From Eubacteriales bacterium (GTDB taxonomy: Bacteria; Bacillota; Clostridia; Lachnospirales; Lachnospiraceae), in assembly GCA_030524715.1 (NCBI GenBank), contig JAUNGB010000012.1, positions 1 through 37,915 on the forward strand: DNA of 37,915 bases, written 5' to 3'. Positions 17,356 through 25,363 of the stretch are shown here, piece after piece; position 1 is the stretch's first letter, and every line of letters begins with the position of its first letter. A program made the translations under genes and the position numbers. The notes under the pieces were generated by a model. It did not search any database and had not been told where the DNA came from. It saw only the letters and a program-made list of their open reading frames with translations.

Positions 17356-18375
17356 ATGAAGCAAGCAGTATTAACATCAGCGGAGACAATTGAATTCAGC
17401 GAAATTGAAAAACCTGTCATTAAACCAAATGAGATTTTGATGAAAGTAAAGAATGTGGGGATTTGCGGTTCTGATATCCATGCTTATTATGGAAAGCATC
17501 CATTTATGTCCTTCCCCATTCGTTTGGGACATGAGATGGCAGGAGAGGTTGTGGAAGTCGGCGCTGACGTAACGGGAATTGAAGTGGGTGATCTGGTAAC
17601 GGCAATGCCTCAGGAATTCTGCCATGAATGTGAGCCGTGTAAAAGCGGAAGATATAATATCTGTAATACCCTTGAGGTAATCGGATGTCAGACTCCGGGA
17701 GCTGCATGTGAATACTTTAATGTAGACGCAGCTCTGATCAAGAAAATTCCGGAAGGGATGTCTGCAGAGCTTGCAGCGACCATCGAGCCCGCAGCCGTAG
17801 GCGTACATGCCGTAAGAAGAAGCGGAAGCGTAAAAGGAATGAATGTTGTTGTAATGGGAGCCGGTACTATTGGAAATGTAACCGCACAGGCGGCTCTTGC
17901 AGAAGGTGCAAAGAGCGTCCTGATCACGGATCTTTCTGATTACCGTCTGGAACTGGCAAAGTCCTGTGGAATTCCTCATGCGGCCAATACCGGAAAGATC
18001 ACCATGCAGGAAGCGATACAGGAAGCGTTCGGGGACGAGGGCGCGGATATTTTCTTTGAATGTATCGGTATCGGCGCGGCTGTAAATCAGGCGATCGAGT
18101 GCTCTAAAAAGGGACATGACATTATAATCGTAGGTGTTTATGGTTCTACACCGCAGATCAACATGGCGTGGGTACAGGATCGGGAATTCAGGCTGATCGG
18201 TTCCCTGATGTATGTAGATAAGGATTTCCAGGATACCATTGATTATATGGCAGCCGGAAAAATTAATATGAAACCATTGATTTCCAAAGTATTTAAATTT
18301 GATGAATATCAGGAAGCCTTTAAATATATTGAAAAGAATAAGGATACAAGCTTAAAGATTCTTATTGAAATGTAA
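17356..18375 (+). CDS. Zinc-dependent medium-chain alcohol/polyol dehydrogenase
   Basis: This 339-residue MDR-family dehydrogenase probably oxidises a hydroxyl group of a sugar alcohol with NAD. Catalytic zinc ligands are seen in GICGSDIH near residue 38 and GHEMAGEVVEVG near 60. The structural zinc loop is CHECEPCKSGRYNIC near 91-105, with four Cys. The Rossmann motif GAGTIGN lies near 173. Relatives include sorbitol, L-threonine and galactitol-1-phosphate dehydrogenases. Its place between the importer and the tagatose-bisphosphate aldolase genes favours a hexitol or ketose reductive/oxidative step. ATG 17356 was chosen because GGAGG lies eight bases before it. Confidence 0.82.
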   Translation: MKQAVLTSAETIEFSEIEKPVIKPNEILMKVKNVGICGSDIHAYYGKHPFMSFPIRLGHEMAGEVVEVGADVTGIEVGDLVTAMPQEFCHECEPCKSGRYNICNTLEVIGCQTPGAACEYFNVDAALIKKIPEGMSAELAATIEPAAVGVHAVRRSGSVKGMNVVVMGAGTIGNVTAQAALAEGAKSVLITDLSDYRLELAKSCGIPHAANTGKITMQEAIQEAFGDEGADIFFECIGIGAAVNQAIECSKKGHDIIIVGVYGSTPQINMAWVQDREFRLIGSLMYVDKDFQDTIDYMAAGKINMKPLISKVFKFDEYQEAFKYIEKNKDTSLKILIEM

Positions 18376-18439
18376 GCGTTAATATGTAAGTGAGTAAATC
18401 AGTTAAAAAAATCTCTGAGAAGTAAGTGTAAGTGACTGC

Positions 18440-18474
18440 AAACAGGGTGCTGCGTTTTGCAGCATCCTGTTTTG
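18440..18474 (+). terminator. Rho-independent terminator-like hairpin
   Basis: A 14-bp stem AAACAGGGTGCTGC/GCAGCATCCTGTTT (one G-T pair) with a short loop is followed by TTTGCGCTT. It lies between the dehydrogenase and SDR genes and may reduce expression of the downstream half of the operon. Confidence 0.6.
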
Positions 18475-18596
18475 CGCTTAAAAACAGGACTGTAAAGACG
18501 AATAACAGGAAAATTATAAAAGGAAGAATGTATAAAAGAACCTGTGAAAGAAAAAACCTGTAAAAAAATATAAAAGAAAATGGGTGAGAAAATAAT

Positions 18597-19403
18597 ATGG
18601 AAAATAACAGCATTAAAGATAACAGCATCAACGAAAACAAATATAGGAATTTTAATGAGGATTTTTCTCTTGAGGGAAAAACAGCGATTGTAACAGGCGC
18701 ATCTAATGGGATCGGAATAGAGATCGCAAAGATGTTTGCAAGAAAAGGCGCGGATATCGTATCCTTTGATTTAAAGGCATCAGAAGAATTAAAGGAATAT
18801 GTAGAGGGGCTTGGAAGAAAATTCCTTTCGTATGTGGGCGATCTTACTGTGACCGCGGATATTCAGGGAGTAGTGGACGCTGCCATAGAAGCTTTCGGAA
18901 AGATCGACGTGCTGGTAAACTGCGCCGGGATCGGATTTCTGGAAATGGCATCGGAAAGTACAGAGAAAGTATGGGATATGACAATTGCCGTCAACCTTAC
19001 CGGAAGCACCAGAATGGCGTTGGCAGTTGGTAAAACCATGATCGCGAATGGAGGCGGAAGTATCATTAATATTGCTTCTCAGGCAGGCGTTGTTGCTCTG
19101 GAAAGACATCTGGCATACGGTACGGCAAAGGCCGGCATTATCCAGATGACCAAACAGCTTGCAGTGGAATGGGGACAGTATAATGTCCGTATTAATGCAA
19201 TTTCCCCGGCTGTTATCCTTACCCAGATGGGAGCTATGAACTGGAACAATGAAAAGGGAGAGGCATTTAAGAAAATCATTCCGTCACGGAGATTCGGATA
19301 TCCTGAAGAGGTAGCAGCCTGCGCGGTTTATCTGGCCAGTGACGCCGCAAGTCTGTTTAACGGAGCTAATCTGGTACTGGACGGCGGATTTACCATTGAA
19401 TAG
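18597..19403 (+). CDS. Short-chain dehydrogenase/reductase
   Basis: This 268-residue classical SDR oxidises or reduces a sugar or sugar alcohol with NAD(P). The cofactor motif TGASNGIG lies near residue 34, NCAGIG near 110, the catalytic Ser in INIASQAG near 160, and YGTAK (Tyr/Lys pair) near 176-180. The Asp after the second strand (SFDLKAS) suggests NAD preference. It carries a hydrophilic N-terminal extension of about 20 residues. The ribosome binding site is weak (GGGTGAG). It sits 221 bp after the zinc dehydrogenase, beyond a terminator-like hairpin. Together the two dehydrogenases could carry out paired redox steps that interconvert a hexitol and a ketose. Confidence 0.82.
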   Translation: MENNSIKDNSINENKYRNFNEDFSLEGKTAIVTGASNGIGIEIAKMFARKGADIVSFDLKASEELKEYVEGLGRKFLSYVGDLTVTADIQGVVDAAIEAFGKIDVLVNCAGIGFLEMASESTEKVWDMTIAVNLTGSTRMALAVGKTMIANGGGSIINIASQAGVVALERHLAYGTAKAGIIQMTKQLAVEWGQYNVRINAISPAVILTQMGAMNWNNEKGEAFKKIIPSRRFGYPEEVAACAVYLASDAASLFNGANLVLDGGFTIE

Positions 19404-19440
19404 AAACAGACAGTCCGTTTATGGAAGAGAGGACGAAAGA

Positions 19441-20739
19441 ATGAAGCATCCCTTACAGGAAATGATAGAAAAAAGAAAACAAGGACAAAAATGTGGGATT
19501 CCTTCATATTGTACTGCCAATGAGTTGGTTCTGGAGGAAGCACTGATTAGGGCGAAACAGTCAGGAAAGCCGGTTTTGATCGAGGCGACGGCGAATCAGG
19601 TGAATCAGTACGGCGGTTATACGGGAATGAAGCCCCGGGATTTTTATGAAAAGGTTCTTGCAATGGCAGGAGAGATGGGGCTTTCTGAGGAACAGGTAAT
19701 CCTTGGAGGAGATCACCTGGGACCGCTGACCTGGCAGAACGAGCCGGAAGATGAAGCGATGAAAAAGTCTGAAGAGTTGGTTTACCAGTATGTTTACGCA
19801 GGCTTTACTAAAATCCATTTGGATACCAGTATGAAGGTTGCGGATGATCCGGAAGGCGCTTTGTCGACTGAAACTGTGGCAAGGCGTGGAGTCAGGCTGT
19901 ATCAGGTATGCATGAAAGCATATGAGGATCTGAAAAAGAGAAAGCCCGGAGCAATGAGGCCTGTTTTTATTGTAGGGTCGGAGGTTCCGATTCCCGGAGG
20001 CGCGCAGGAGGAAGAGGATACGCTTGCAGTCACAAAGCCGGAGGCATTTGTGGAAACAGTAAATGCTTACAAAAAGGCATTTCAGGAGGCGGGAATTGAG
20101 GACGGCATGAAGGACGTCATTGCAGTGGTGGTACAGCCCGGAGTGGAATTCGGAGACGACCAGGTATTCTTTTACAATCGTGAAAATGCGGCGGATTTGT
20201 GTGCGGAACTGAAAAAATTTCCTGATATAGTATTTGAGGGGCATTCCACAGATTATCAAACGGCAGAATGCCTTCGGGAAATGGTTGAGGATGGTATAGC
20301 TATCCTGAAAGTAGGCCCGGCCGTTACCTATGGGCTGAGGGAAGCATTGTTTTCCCTGTCTATGATGGAACGGGAGCTGGTTCCTGCAGGAGAGCAGGCG
20401 TGCCTGATCGAGCAGTTGGAAGAGAGGATGACAGAACAGCCTGATAACTGGAAAAAGCATTATCACGGCACTTACAGGCAGATGGCGCTGGCAAGGAAGT
20501 ACAGTTTTTCAGACCGTGCGCGCTATTATATCGGAGATGCAGGGATGGCGGCTGCAATAGAAAAGCTTTTTGATAATCTCAGGAGATATCCGATACCAAT
20601 GAATATGCTTCATCAGTATATGCCGATACAATATCAGGAGGTACGGGAGGGAAGACTTACCCTTGATCCGAAGCAGCTTGCTTTAAGCGGCGCTGCACGG
20701 TTTATGAAGGATTATGAGTATGCAGCTTATAAAGATTGA
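19441..20739 (+). CDS. Tagatose-bisphosphate aldolase non-catalytic subunit (GatZ/KbaZ-like)
   Basis: This 432-residue protein matches the GatZ/KbaZ family, which stabilises and activates the class II tagatose-1,6-bisphosphate aldolase. Family segments include GGDHLGPLTWQNE near residue 88, KIHLDTSMKVADDP near 121, VGSEVPIPGGAQ near 180 and FEGHSTDYQT near 263. The length is typical. The aldolase catalytic subunit begins 21 bp downstream, as in gat and kba operons. The start at 19441 follows GAGAGGACG; a longer frame overlapping the SDR gene was rejected because it has no ribosome binding site. Some GatZ-like proteins have been proposed to be kinases or aldolases themselves, so the exact role remains open. 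Confidence 0.85.
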   Translation: MKHPLQEMIEKRKQGQKCGIPSYCTANELVLEEALIRAKQSGKPVLIEATANQVNQYGGYTGMKPRDFYEKVLAMAGEMGLSEEQVILGGDHLGPLTWQNEPEDEAMKKSEELVYQYVYAGFTKIHLDTSMKVADDPEGALSTETVARRGVRLYQVCMKAYEDLKKRKPGAMRPVFIVGSEVPIPGGAQEEEDTLAVTKPEAFVETVNAYKKAFQEAGIEDGMKDVIAVVVQPGVEFGDDQVFFYNRENAADLCAELKKFPDIVFEGHSTDYQTAECLREMVEDGIAILKVGPAVTYGLREALFSLSMMERELVPAGEQACLIEQLEERMTEQPDNWKKHYHGTYRQMALARKYSFSDRARYYIGDAGMAAAIEKLFDNLRRYPIPMNMLHQYMPIQYQEVREGRLTLDPKQLALSGAARFMKDYEYAAYKD

Positions 20740-20760
20740 AGAAAAGGCGGAGGCAGAATT

Positions 20761-21612
20761 ATGGCATTAGTTACATCAAAGGAATTGTTAAAAAAGGCGC
20801 AGGAAGGGCATTATGCCATCGGGGCTTTCAATGTGGAAAATATGGAGATGGTACAGGCAGTGGTGGCAGCCGCGGAGGAGTTAAAGTCTCCGGTTATTAT
20901 GCAGACTACACCGTCAACAATAAAGTATGCGGATGTGGATTACTTCTATGCAAATGTCAGAGTAGCGGCTGAAAAGGCCAGCGTACCGGTGGTGATGCAC
21001 CTGGATCACGGCAGCAGCTTTGAACTGGCAATGAAAGCATACCGTGCCGGATATACTTCAATTATGATCGACGGTTCCCATGGAACCTTTGAGGAAAATA
21101 TTGCGGTTACTAAAAAGGTTGTGGATGCCTGCCATCCGGGAAATATTCCTGTTGAGGCAGAGCTTGGAAAGGTCGGTGGAAAAGAGGATGACCTGGAGGG
21201 CGGGGACGGAAATCCTTACACCGTTCCTTCTGAAGCGGCAGAGTTCGTAAAGGCTACCGGAATTGATTCCCTGGCGGTTGCAATCGGTACGGCCCATGGA
21301 GTTTATAAAGGGATTCCCAAGTTGGATGTGAATCGTTTAAGCGAGATCAGGGAAGTGGTATCCATACCGCTGGTGCTTCACGGAACCTCCGGTGTGCCGG
21401 ATGATGCAGTAAGGGAATGCATTAAACGAGGAATCTGCAAGGTAAATTATGCGACGGATTTGAGAATCGCTTTTTCCGAGGGTGTAAAAGAGGTATTAAA
21501 TGCCAATCCGGATACTATCGATCCAAAGAAATATAATGCGGTAGGAAGAGAAAAGGTAAAGCAGTATGTTATGAGCAAGATCAAAGTCTGCGGAAGCGAT
21601 GGAAAGGCATAA
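20761..21612 (+). CDS. Class II ketose-bisphosphate aldolase (GatY/KbaY/Fba-like)
   Basis: This 283-residue zinc-dependent aldolase would split tagatose-1,6-bisphosphate or fructose-1,6-bisphosphate into DHAP and glyceraldehyde-3-phosphate. The catalytic Asp and zinc His are in VMHLDHGSS near residue 79-87. Further zinc ligands are in AIGTAHG near 177 and LHGTSG near 205. The glycine-rich GKVGGKEDD loop lies near 137. Pairing with a GatZ-like subunit directly upstream points to tagatose-bisphosphate. The start follows GGCGGAGG. It is the last gene of the LacI-controlled operon and feeds the products into glycolysis. Confidence 0.88.
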   Translation: MALVTSKELLKKAQEGHYAIGAFNVENMEMVQAVVAAAEELKSPVIMQTTPSTIKYADVDYFYANVRVAAEKASVPVVMHLDHGSSFELAMKAYRAGYTSIMIDGSHGTFEENIAVTKKVVDACHPGNIPVEAELGKVGGKEDDLEGGDGNPYTVPSEAAEFVKATGIDSLAVAIGTAHGVYKGIPKLDVNRLSEIREVVSIPLVLHGTSGVPDDAVRECIKRGICKVNYATDLRIAFSEGVKEVLNANPDTIDPKKYNAVGREKVKQYVMSKIKVCGSDGKA

Positions 21613-21628
21613 ATAAAAAAAAAGACCA

Positions 21629-21657
21629 TTGTGTTCTAAAGTGAAATTTGATATAAT
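21629..21657 (+). promoter_or_regulatory. Candidate promoter before a nuclease remnant
   Basis: TTGTGT (21629-21634), a 17-bp spacer and TATAAT (21652-21657) make a good promoter. The next hairpin begins at the last base of the -10, so transcripts from it would start inside the hairpin. It may be a leftover of the lost gene's control region. Confidence 0.4.
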
Positions 21658-21686
21658 AAAGTCAGTCCATAAAAGGACTGACTTTA
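21657..21686 (+). terminator. Terminator-like hairpin after the aldolase gene
   Basis: TAAAGTCAGTCC and GGACTGACTTTA form a 12-bp perfect stem with a 6-base loop, followed by ATTTTA. It probably ends the LacI-controlled operon. Confidence 0.65.
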
Positions 21687-21691
21687 ATTTT

Positions 21692-21985
21692 ACATTTAGA
21701 AAGAAGATTCTTTTGGATCAATACGAAATTATGAACGATGGAAATGTGGAGGTGAGAGACGTGTGCGAAGCATGGGATGGAGCAATGGAAATGTATAAAG
21801 AAGAATTTAAGGAACAGGGAATTCAGGAAGGAATACAACAAGGAATACAGCAGAGTCTTGCGTTGGTTGTTAAAATATGTAAAGAAATGTCTAAGACTAA
21901 AACGGATACGATTGGTCAAATTACAAGTTATTTTTCTTTTACAGAGAAAGATGCAGAGGATTTTGTGAATAAATATTGGAATTGA
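21692..21985 (+). pseudogene. Rpn-family nuclease/transposase-like C-terminal remnant
   Basis: The encoded peptide has a short region around MNDGNVEVRDVCEAWDGAMEMYKEE and then a tail rich in EQGIQEGIQQGIQQ. These resemble the C-terminal tail of Rpn (PD-(D/E)XK, recombination-promoting nuclease or putative transposase) proteins, which are common in Lachnospiraceae. The N-terminal nuclease domain with its catalytic acidic residues is absent, so this looks like a decayed gene. The open frame continues upstream to 21629, but that part is a promoter and hairpin. Confidence 0.5.
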
Positions 21986-22000
21986 TCTGGTAAATTTTCT

Positions 22001-22052
22001 ACCTGTGCGGTTGCAATATTGTTGATATTCCAACCGCACAGGTGGAACTTTT
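22001..22052 (+). terminator. Rho-independent terminator
   Basis: ACCTGTGCGGTTG and CAACCGCACAGGT form a 13-bp perfect stem with an AT-rich loop that can pair further, followed by GGAACTTTTTTT. It ends the nuclease remnant's transcript and insulates metK. Confidence 0.85.
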
Positions 22053-22128
22053 TTTAGAGCGGACATCTGTATTTCATATTGTTATATGTTGTAGAACTTG
22101 TAGAATTATTCGATTAAGAAAAATATGC

Positions 22129-22157
22129 TTGACATTCCCTGTAAATGAGTATATTGT
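22129..22157 (+). promoter_or_regulatory. metK: Promoter of the metK transcript
   Basis: TTGACA (22129-22134), a 17-bp spacer and TATTGT (22152-22157) lie about 30 bp before the SAM riboswitch. Confidence 0.65.
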
Positions 22158-22186
22158 ATAGTTTACAATAACCAAATAAAGATAGC

Positions 22187-22334
22187 CTTTTATTCAGAGT
22201 GGTGGAGATACAAAGGATCTGAGAAGCCACGGCAACCCCTTACAGGTAAGGAAGGTGCCAACCTGAGCGAGTAATCGAACAATAAGAGGATTGTAAGAAA
22301 TTCTGAACAGTCCGATTATTTCGGGCTGTTTTTA
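22187..22334 (+). promoter_or_regulatory. SAM-I (S-box) riboswitch with terminator
   Basis: The aptamer starts with CTTTTATT, pairing with AATAAGAG at 22281-22288 as helix P1. Between them are the S-box landmarks CAGAGTGGTGGAG, GCCACGGCAACC and GGAAGGTGCCAA in the right order. An intrinsic terminator follows: AACAGTCCGA/TCGGGCTGTT plus TTTTTA at 22306-22334. By the known mechanism, S-adenosylmethionine binding would favour the terminator and lower metK expression when SAM is plentiful. Confidence 0.93.
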
Positions 22335-22428
22335 GTTGGCAGGTTTGCAATACCGATGAATAATAAAGGGTTTGACCTGCCTGGTTTTCATTATAGAAAT
22401 ACATTATACAATAGAAAAGGAGAAAGTC

Positions 22429-23616
22429 ATGGAAAAAATTTTATTTACCTCTGAGTCAGTAACCGAAGGCCATCCTGATAAAATGTGCGATGCCATTTCT
22501 GATGCAATTCTTGACGCTTTAATGGAGCAGGATCCAATGAGCCGTGTTGCCTGCGAGACCGCAACAACCACAGGCCTTGTGCTTGTTATGGGAGAAATTT
22601 CCACAAAGGCTTATGTAGACATTCAGAAGATTGTAAGAGATACTATAAGAGAGATTGGCTATACCCGCGGAAAGTACGGTTTTGATGCAGATACCTGCGG
22701 TGTGATCACAGCTATTGACGAACAGTCTGCAGACATTGCCCTTGGTGTTGATAAAGCTTTGGAAGCAAAAGAAAACGATATGAATGATGATGAATTGGAT
22801 GCTATCGGAGCAGGAGATCAGGGAATCCAGTTTGGCTATGCTTCCAATGAAACAGAAGAATATATGCCGTACGCCATTAATATGGCTCATAAGCTGGCGC
22901 GTCAGCTTACCAAGGTGCGTAAGGACGGCACCCTGAAATATTTGCGGCCGGATGGGAAGACCCAGGTTACTGTTGAGTATAATGAGGAAGGAAAACCAAT
23001 CCGTATTGACGCGGTAGTCTGCTCTACACAGCATGATCCGGACGTAACTCAGGAGCAGATCCATGAGGACATTAAGAAGTATGTTTTAGATGCGGTTATT
23101 CCGGCAGATATGGTTGATAAAGATACCAAATATTTTATTAATCCTACAGGACGTTTCGTTATTGGCGGGCCTCACGGCGACAGTGGATTGACAGGGCGCA
23201 AGATTATTGTAGATACTTACGGCGGAACTGGACGTCACGGCGGAGGCGCTTTTTCCGGTAAGGACTGCACTAAGGTAGACCGTTCTGCAGCTTATGCGGC
23301 ACGCTATGTCGCAAAGAATATTGTGGCAGCAGGACTTGCAGATAAATGTGAAATTCAGTTGTCCTATGCAATCGGAGTTGCCCGTCCGACCTCTATCAAT
23401 GTGGAGACATTTGGAACCGGAAAGCTTTCTGATACCAGGCTGGTAGAGATTATACGCGAAAACTTTGACCTTCGTCCGGCGGGAATTATCAAAATGCTGG
23501 ATTTAAGAAGACCAATCTACAAACAGACAGCCGCTTACGGACACTTTGGCCGTACTGATGTGGATTTACCGTGGGAAAAGCTGGATAAAGTGGATGATCT
23601 GAAGAAATATTTATGA
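22429..23616 (+). CDS. metK: S-adenosylmethionine synthetase
   Basis: This 395-residue enzyme (EC 2.5.1.6) makes S-adenosylmethionine from methionine and ATP. Clear signatures are [14 protein letters not shown] near residue 8, [12 protein letters not shown] near 118-129 and [15 protein letters not shown] near 262-276. The length is normal and the enzyme is cytoplasmic. The start at 22429 has AAAAGGAG just upstream; an in-frame ATG at 22372 belongs to the leader. It is preceded by a SAM-I riboswitch, so its product feeds back on its own expression. cysK and an O-acetylhomoserine sulfhydrylase lie about 12 kb further on, beyond the AT-rich agr region. Confidence 0.97.
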   Translation: MEKILFTSESVTEGHPDKMCDAISDAILDALMEQDPMSRVACETATTTGLVLVMGEISTKAYVDIQKIVRDTIREIGYTRGKYGFDADTCGVITAIDEQSADIALGVDKALEAKENDMNDDELDAIGAGDQGIQFGYASNETEEYMPYAINMAHKLARQLTKVRKDGTLKYLRPDGKTQVTVEYNEEGKPIRIDAVVCSTQHDPDVTQEQIHEDIKKYVLDAVIPADMVDKDTKYFINPTGRFVIGGPHGDSGLTGRKIIVDTYGGTGRHGGGAFSGKDCTKVDRSAAYAARYVAKNIVAAGLADKCEIQLSYAIGVARPTSINVETFGTGKLSDTRLVEIIRENFDLRPAGIIKMLDLRRPIYKQTAAYGHFGRTDVDLPWEKLDKVDDLKKYL

Positions 23617-23637
23617 TGAATGTGGATAAGTAGCAGT

Positions 23638-23668
23638 AAAAGCCCCGGGGATATTCCGGGGCTTTTAT
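23638..23668. terminator. Bidirectional terminator between metK and the response regulator
   Basis: AAAAGCCCCGG and CCGGGGCTTTT form an 11-bp perfect stem with T-runs on both exits. It serves convergent metK and the agrA-like gene. Confidence 0.85.
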
Positions 23669-23697
23669 AATAAAAAATTACCGCTCTGCATTGAGGT

Positions 23698-24441
23698 TCA
23701 GGATGTCCTGGAATACTTTTGCCGCAGACCTTTTTTCATACGGACAGATAAAAGACAATCTTCGCCATTTGTCATATGGATGATACATGAGGTGAAGTCA
23801 ATTTCTTTAATATTATTTTTATTTACAATATAAGAACGGTGACATCTGTAGAAACGGTCATCAAGCTGCGGTTGTATTTGTTTTAATTGGGATGAAAACT
23901 CAATTATACGGTTTTTTGCGTGAAGAATTACCTTATGGATATTCGTTGATGTTTCAAAAAAAAGAATGTCATCAAATTCTATGTGTAGTTTTTTATCTCC
24001 CAAAGATATAGTGAAAATTTTATTAACATTATTGTTTAAAGAAGAATATTTTTCATTAACGTTCAGAATACATTCATGTATTTTTTCGCGTATTTTAAAA
24101 GGATTATCTTTAATTATGAAATCGAGAGCCTCTACTTTGTATTGAAAAGTAAGAAAACTCATTTCTGAATGAGAGGTGATAAATATAATAAAACAACGGG
24201 GCTCTAATTTCCTGATTTCTTGTGCAAGCTGTAAACCATTCATTGAAGTTTTTAAGTCAATATCCAAAAAATAAAGACCTAAATTTTGGGATTGCTTTGC
24301 TTGCTCAATAATAGTATATGGGTTATTGGAAGAAACCGTAATTTGCATATCGAATTCTTCAATCATAATTATATTTTCAATATATTCTTGAAATAATTTT
24401 AACTGTGCTTCATTATCTTCACAAATATATACATCCAGCAT
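23698..24441 (-). CDS. AgrA-like LytTR response regulator
   Basis: This 247-residue response regulator would be phosphorylated by the adjacent AgrC-like kinase and activate transcription. The receiver domain (about 1-120) has the acidic pocket CEDNE at residues 7-11, the phosphoacceptor D60 in YFLDIDL, FITSHSE near 93 and a Lys near 112. The C-terminal half is a LytTR DNA-binding domain with DDILFFET and FYRCHRSYIVN. The start at 24441 was chosen because AAGGAG is eight bases before it; the longer frame from 24489 overlaps the promoter. It ends at a terminator shared with metK. Base composition is AT-rich, like the genes to its right. Confidence 0.9.
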   Translation of the reverse strand: MLDVYICEDNEAQLKLFQEYIENIIMIEEFDMQITVSSNNPYTIIEQAKQSQNLGLYFLDIDLKTSMNGLQLAQEIRKLEPRCFIIFITSHSEMSFLTFQYKVEALDFIIKDNPFKIREKIHECILNVNEKYSSLNNNVNKIFTISLGDKKLHIEFDDILFFETSTNIHKVILHAKNRIIEFSSQLKQIQPQLDDRFYRCHRSYIVNKNNIKEIDFTSCIIHMTNGEDCLLSVRMKKGLRQKYSRTS

Positions 24442-24480
24442 GGCAAAATCTCCTTCAAAGTTTTGAGTATAATTATTTTC

Positions 24481-24509
24481 ATTATACAATAAATCATATA
24501 AAAATGAAA
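24481..24509 (-). promoter_or_regulatory. Candidate promoter of the agrA-like gene
   Basis: On the minus strand TATAAT (24486-24481, within TTGTATAATG) lies 17 bp after TTTCAT (24509-24504). It would give a leader of about 30 bases before the start codon. The -35 is weak, and the LytTR-like repeats lie just upstream of it. Confidence 0.45.
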
Positions 24510-24520
24510 GAAAAATAATA

Positions 24521-24550
24521 AACGTTTATCTGATAGTATTTTTCGTTCTT
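24521..24550 (+). promoter_or_regulatory. Candidate LytTR (AgrA-type) direct repeats between agrA and agrB
   Basis: AACGTTTAT (24521-24529) and TTCGTTCTT (24542-24550) share a CGTT core and are 21 bp apart start to start, the spacing known for AgrA-type LytTR dimers. The first matches the published 9-bp AgrA repeat pattern, as I recall it, at every position; the second is a weaker match. The first repeat also sits in a 12-bp palindrome (24518-24529). The site lies between the divergent agrA-like and agrB-like genes. Confidence 0.4.
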
Positions 24551-24617
24551 GGATAAAACAAAAAATATTTTTAAAATATCAATTACTATTAATTTATATC
24601 AAATTTAAATTATAGAT

Positions 24618-24623
24618 TATAAT
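24618..24623 (+). promoter_or_regulatory. Candidate -10 box of the agrB-like gene
   Basis: TATAAT lies 30 bp before the agrB start, with no good -35 box at 17 bp. A weak -35 fits a promoter that needs an activator. TAGGAGG is the ribosome binding site. Confidence 0.35.
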
Positions 24624-24653
24624 TATTTTGATTTTAATTAGGAGGATTATTTT

Positions 24654-25253
24654 ATGGTATTAGAATTTATTGCAGATAAAGTAGCACAATATTTTACATT
24701 ATATGTGAAAAGAGAAGAGAGTGAAACAGCAAAACTTAAACTGGGAATTGAGATTGCAGTACATAATATTTTAATGATATCAGTAATACTTTTGATTGCA
24801 GGTTACTTGTCAATTCTTAAACAGGTTCTCATTTTTTTCTCTGCTTTCGGAATTTTACGAATGACTTCAGGTGGGATACATTTGAAAAGTAGTATAGGAT
24901 GTTTAATTTGGTCAACTCTTTTGATTATTGGTGGAGTAAAAATTACTCCATTTATAAACATAAGCCAAAGAGAACTTGTTGTAGTGTTTTTTGTATTAAT
25001 AATTATTACATTTCAGTTAGCACCCCAAGGAACAGAAAATAATCCGACTAATAAGAAGGATATACCTAAATTGAAATATCAATCGTGCATTTTGTTAATT
25101 ATATATACAGTAATATCAATTGTTTATGATAAAATTGGAACATTGATTATGTTGGCTTCATTATTCCAAATAATTACTCTCGTTTTACAGTATATTAAAA
25201 AGTTTGGGATTTATGAAAAATGTCATTTAAGAAAAACAAAAAAGGATGAATAA
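24654..25253 (+). CDS. AgrB-like membrane peptidase/exporter of the autoinducer
   Basis: This 199-residue membrane protein should cleave the AgrD precursor and form its thiolactone ring. The catalytic pair is H76 in SGGIHLK and C83 in SSIGCL, seven residues apart and almost at the same positions as H77 and C84 of S. aureus AgrB. The later motif APQGTENNPTNKKD fits the conserved AP...N.P segment. About five or six hydrophobic segments are visible. It is transcribed alone on the + strand between the agrA-like and agrC-like genes, both on the minus strand, and is about 1.9 kb from the agrD gene, which is unusual. It has a strong TAGGAGG site. Confidence 0.88.
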   Translation: MVLEFIADKVAQYFTLYVKREESETAKLKLGIEIAVHNILMISVILLIAGYLSILKQVLIFFSAFGILRMTSGGIHLKSSIGCLIWSTLLIIGGVKITPFINISQRELVVVFFVLIIITFQLAPQGTENNPTNKKDIPKLKYQSCILLIIYTVISIVYDKIGTLIMLASLFQIITLVLQYIKKFGIYEKCHLRKTKKDE

Positions 25254-25291
25254 TCCATAGGGTATCTCATGGGACATCTTCTATTTTTTAG

Positions 25292-25342
25292 CCATATGCA
25301 ATGGGGATTTTGTATGAATACGCATATTTCCATTGCATATGG
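25292..25342. repeat. 13-bp inverted repeat between agrB and agrC
   Basis: CCATATGCAATGG and its exact complement are separated by 25 bases. The pair lies between the convergent agrB-like and agrC-like genes. No T-run follows on either exit strand, so it is not a standard terminator, although it could still slow convergent transcription. Confidence 0.6.
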
Positions 25343-25363
25343 TGGGAAAGTAATTCAGAATTA

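Noticed and set aside
19561-20466. 301-codon minus-strand open frame inside the GatZ-like gene
   Set aside because: It is antisense to a well-supported gene, has no ribosome binding site and its composition (many Cys, His, Leu, Arg) is that of a shadow frame.
25292-25342. Standard rho-independent terminator between agrB and agrC
   Set aside because: The stem is good but the loop is 25 bases and no T-run follows on either strand.
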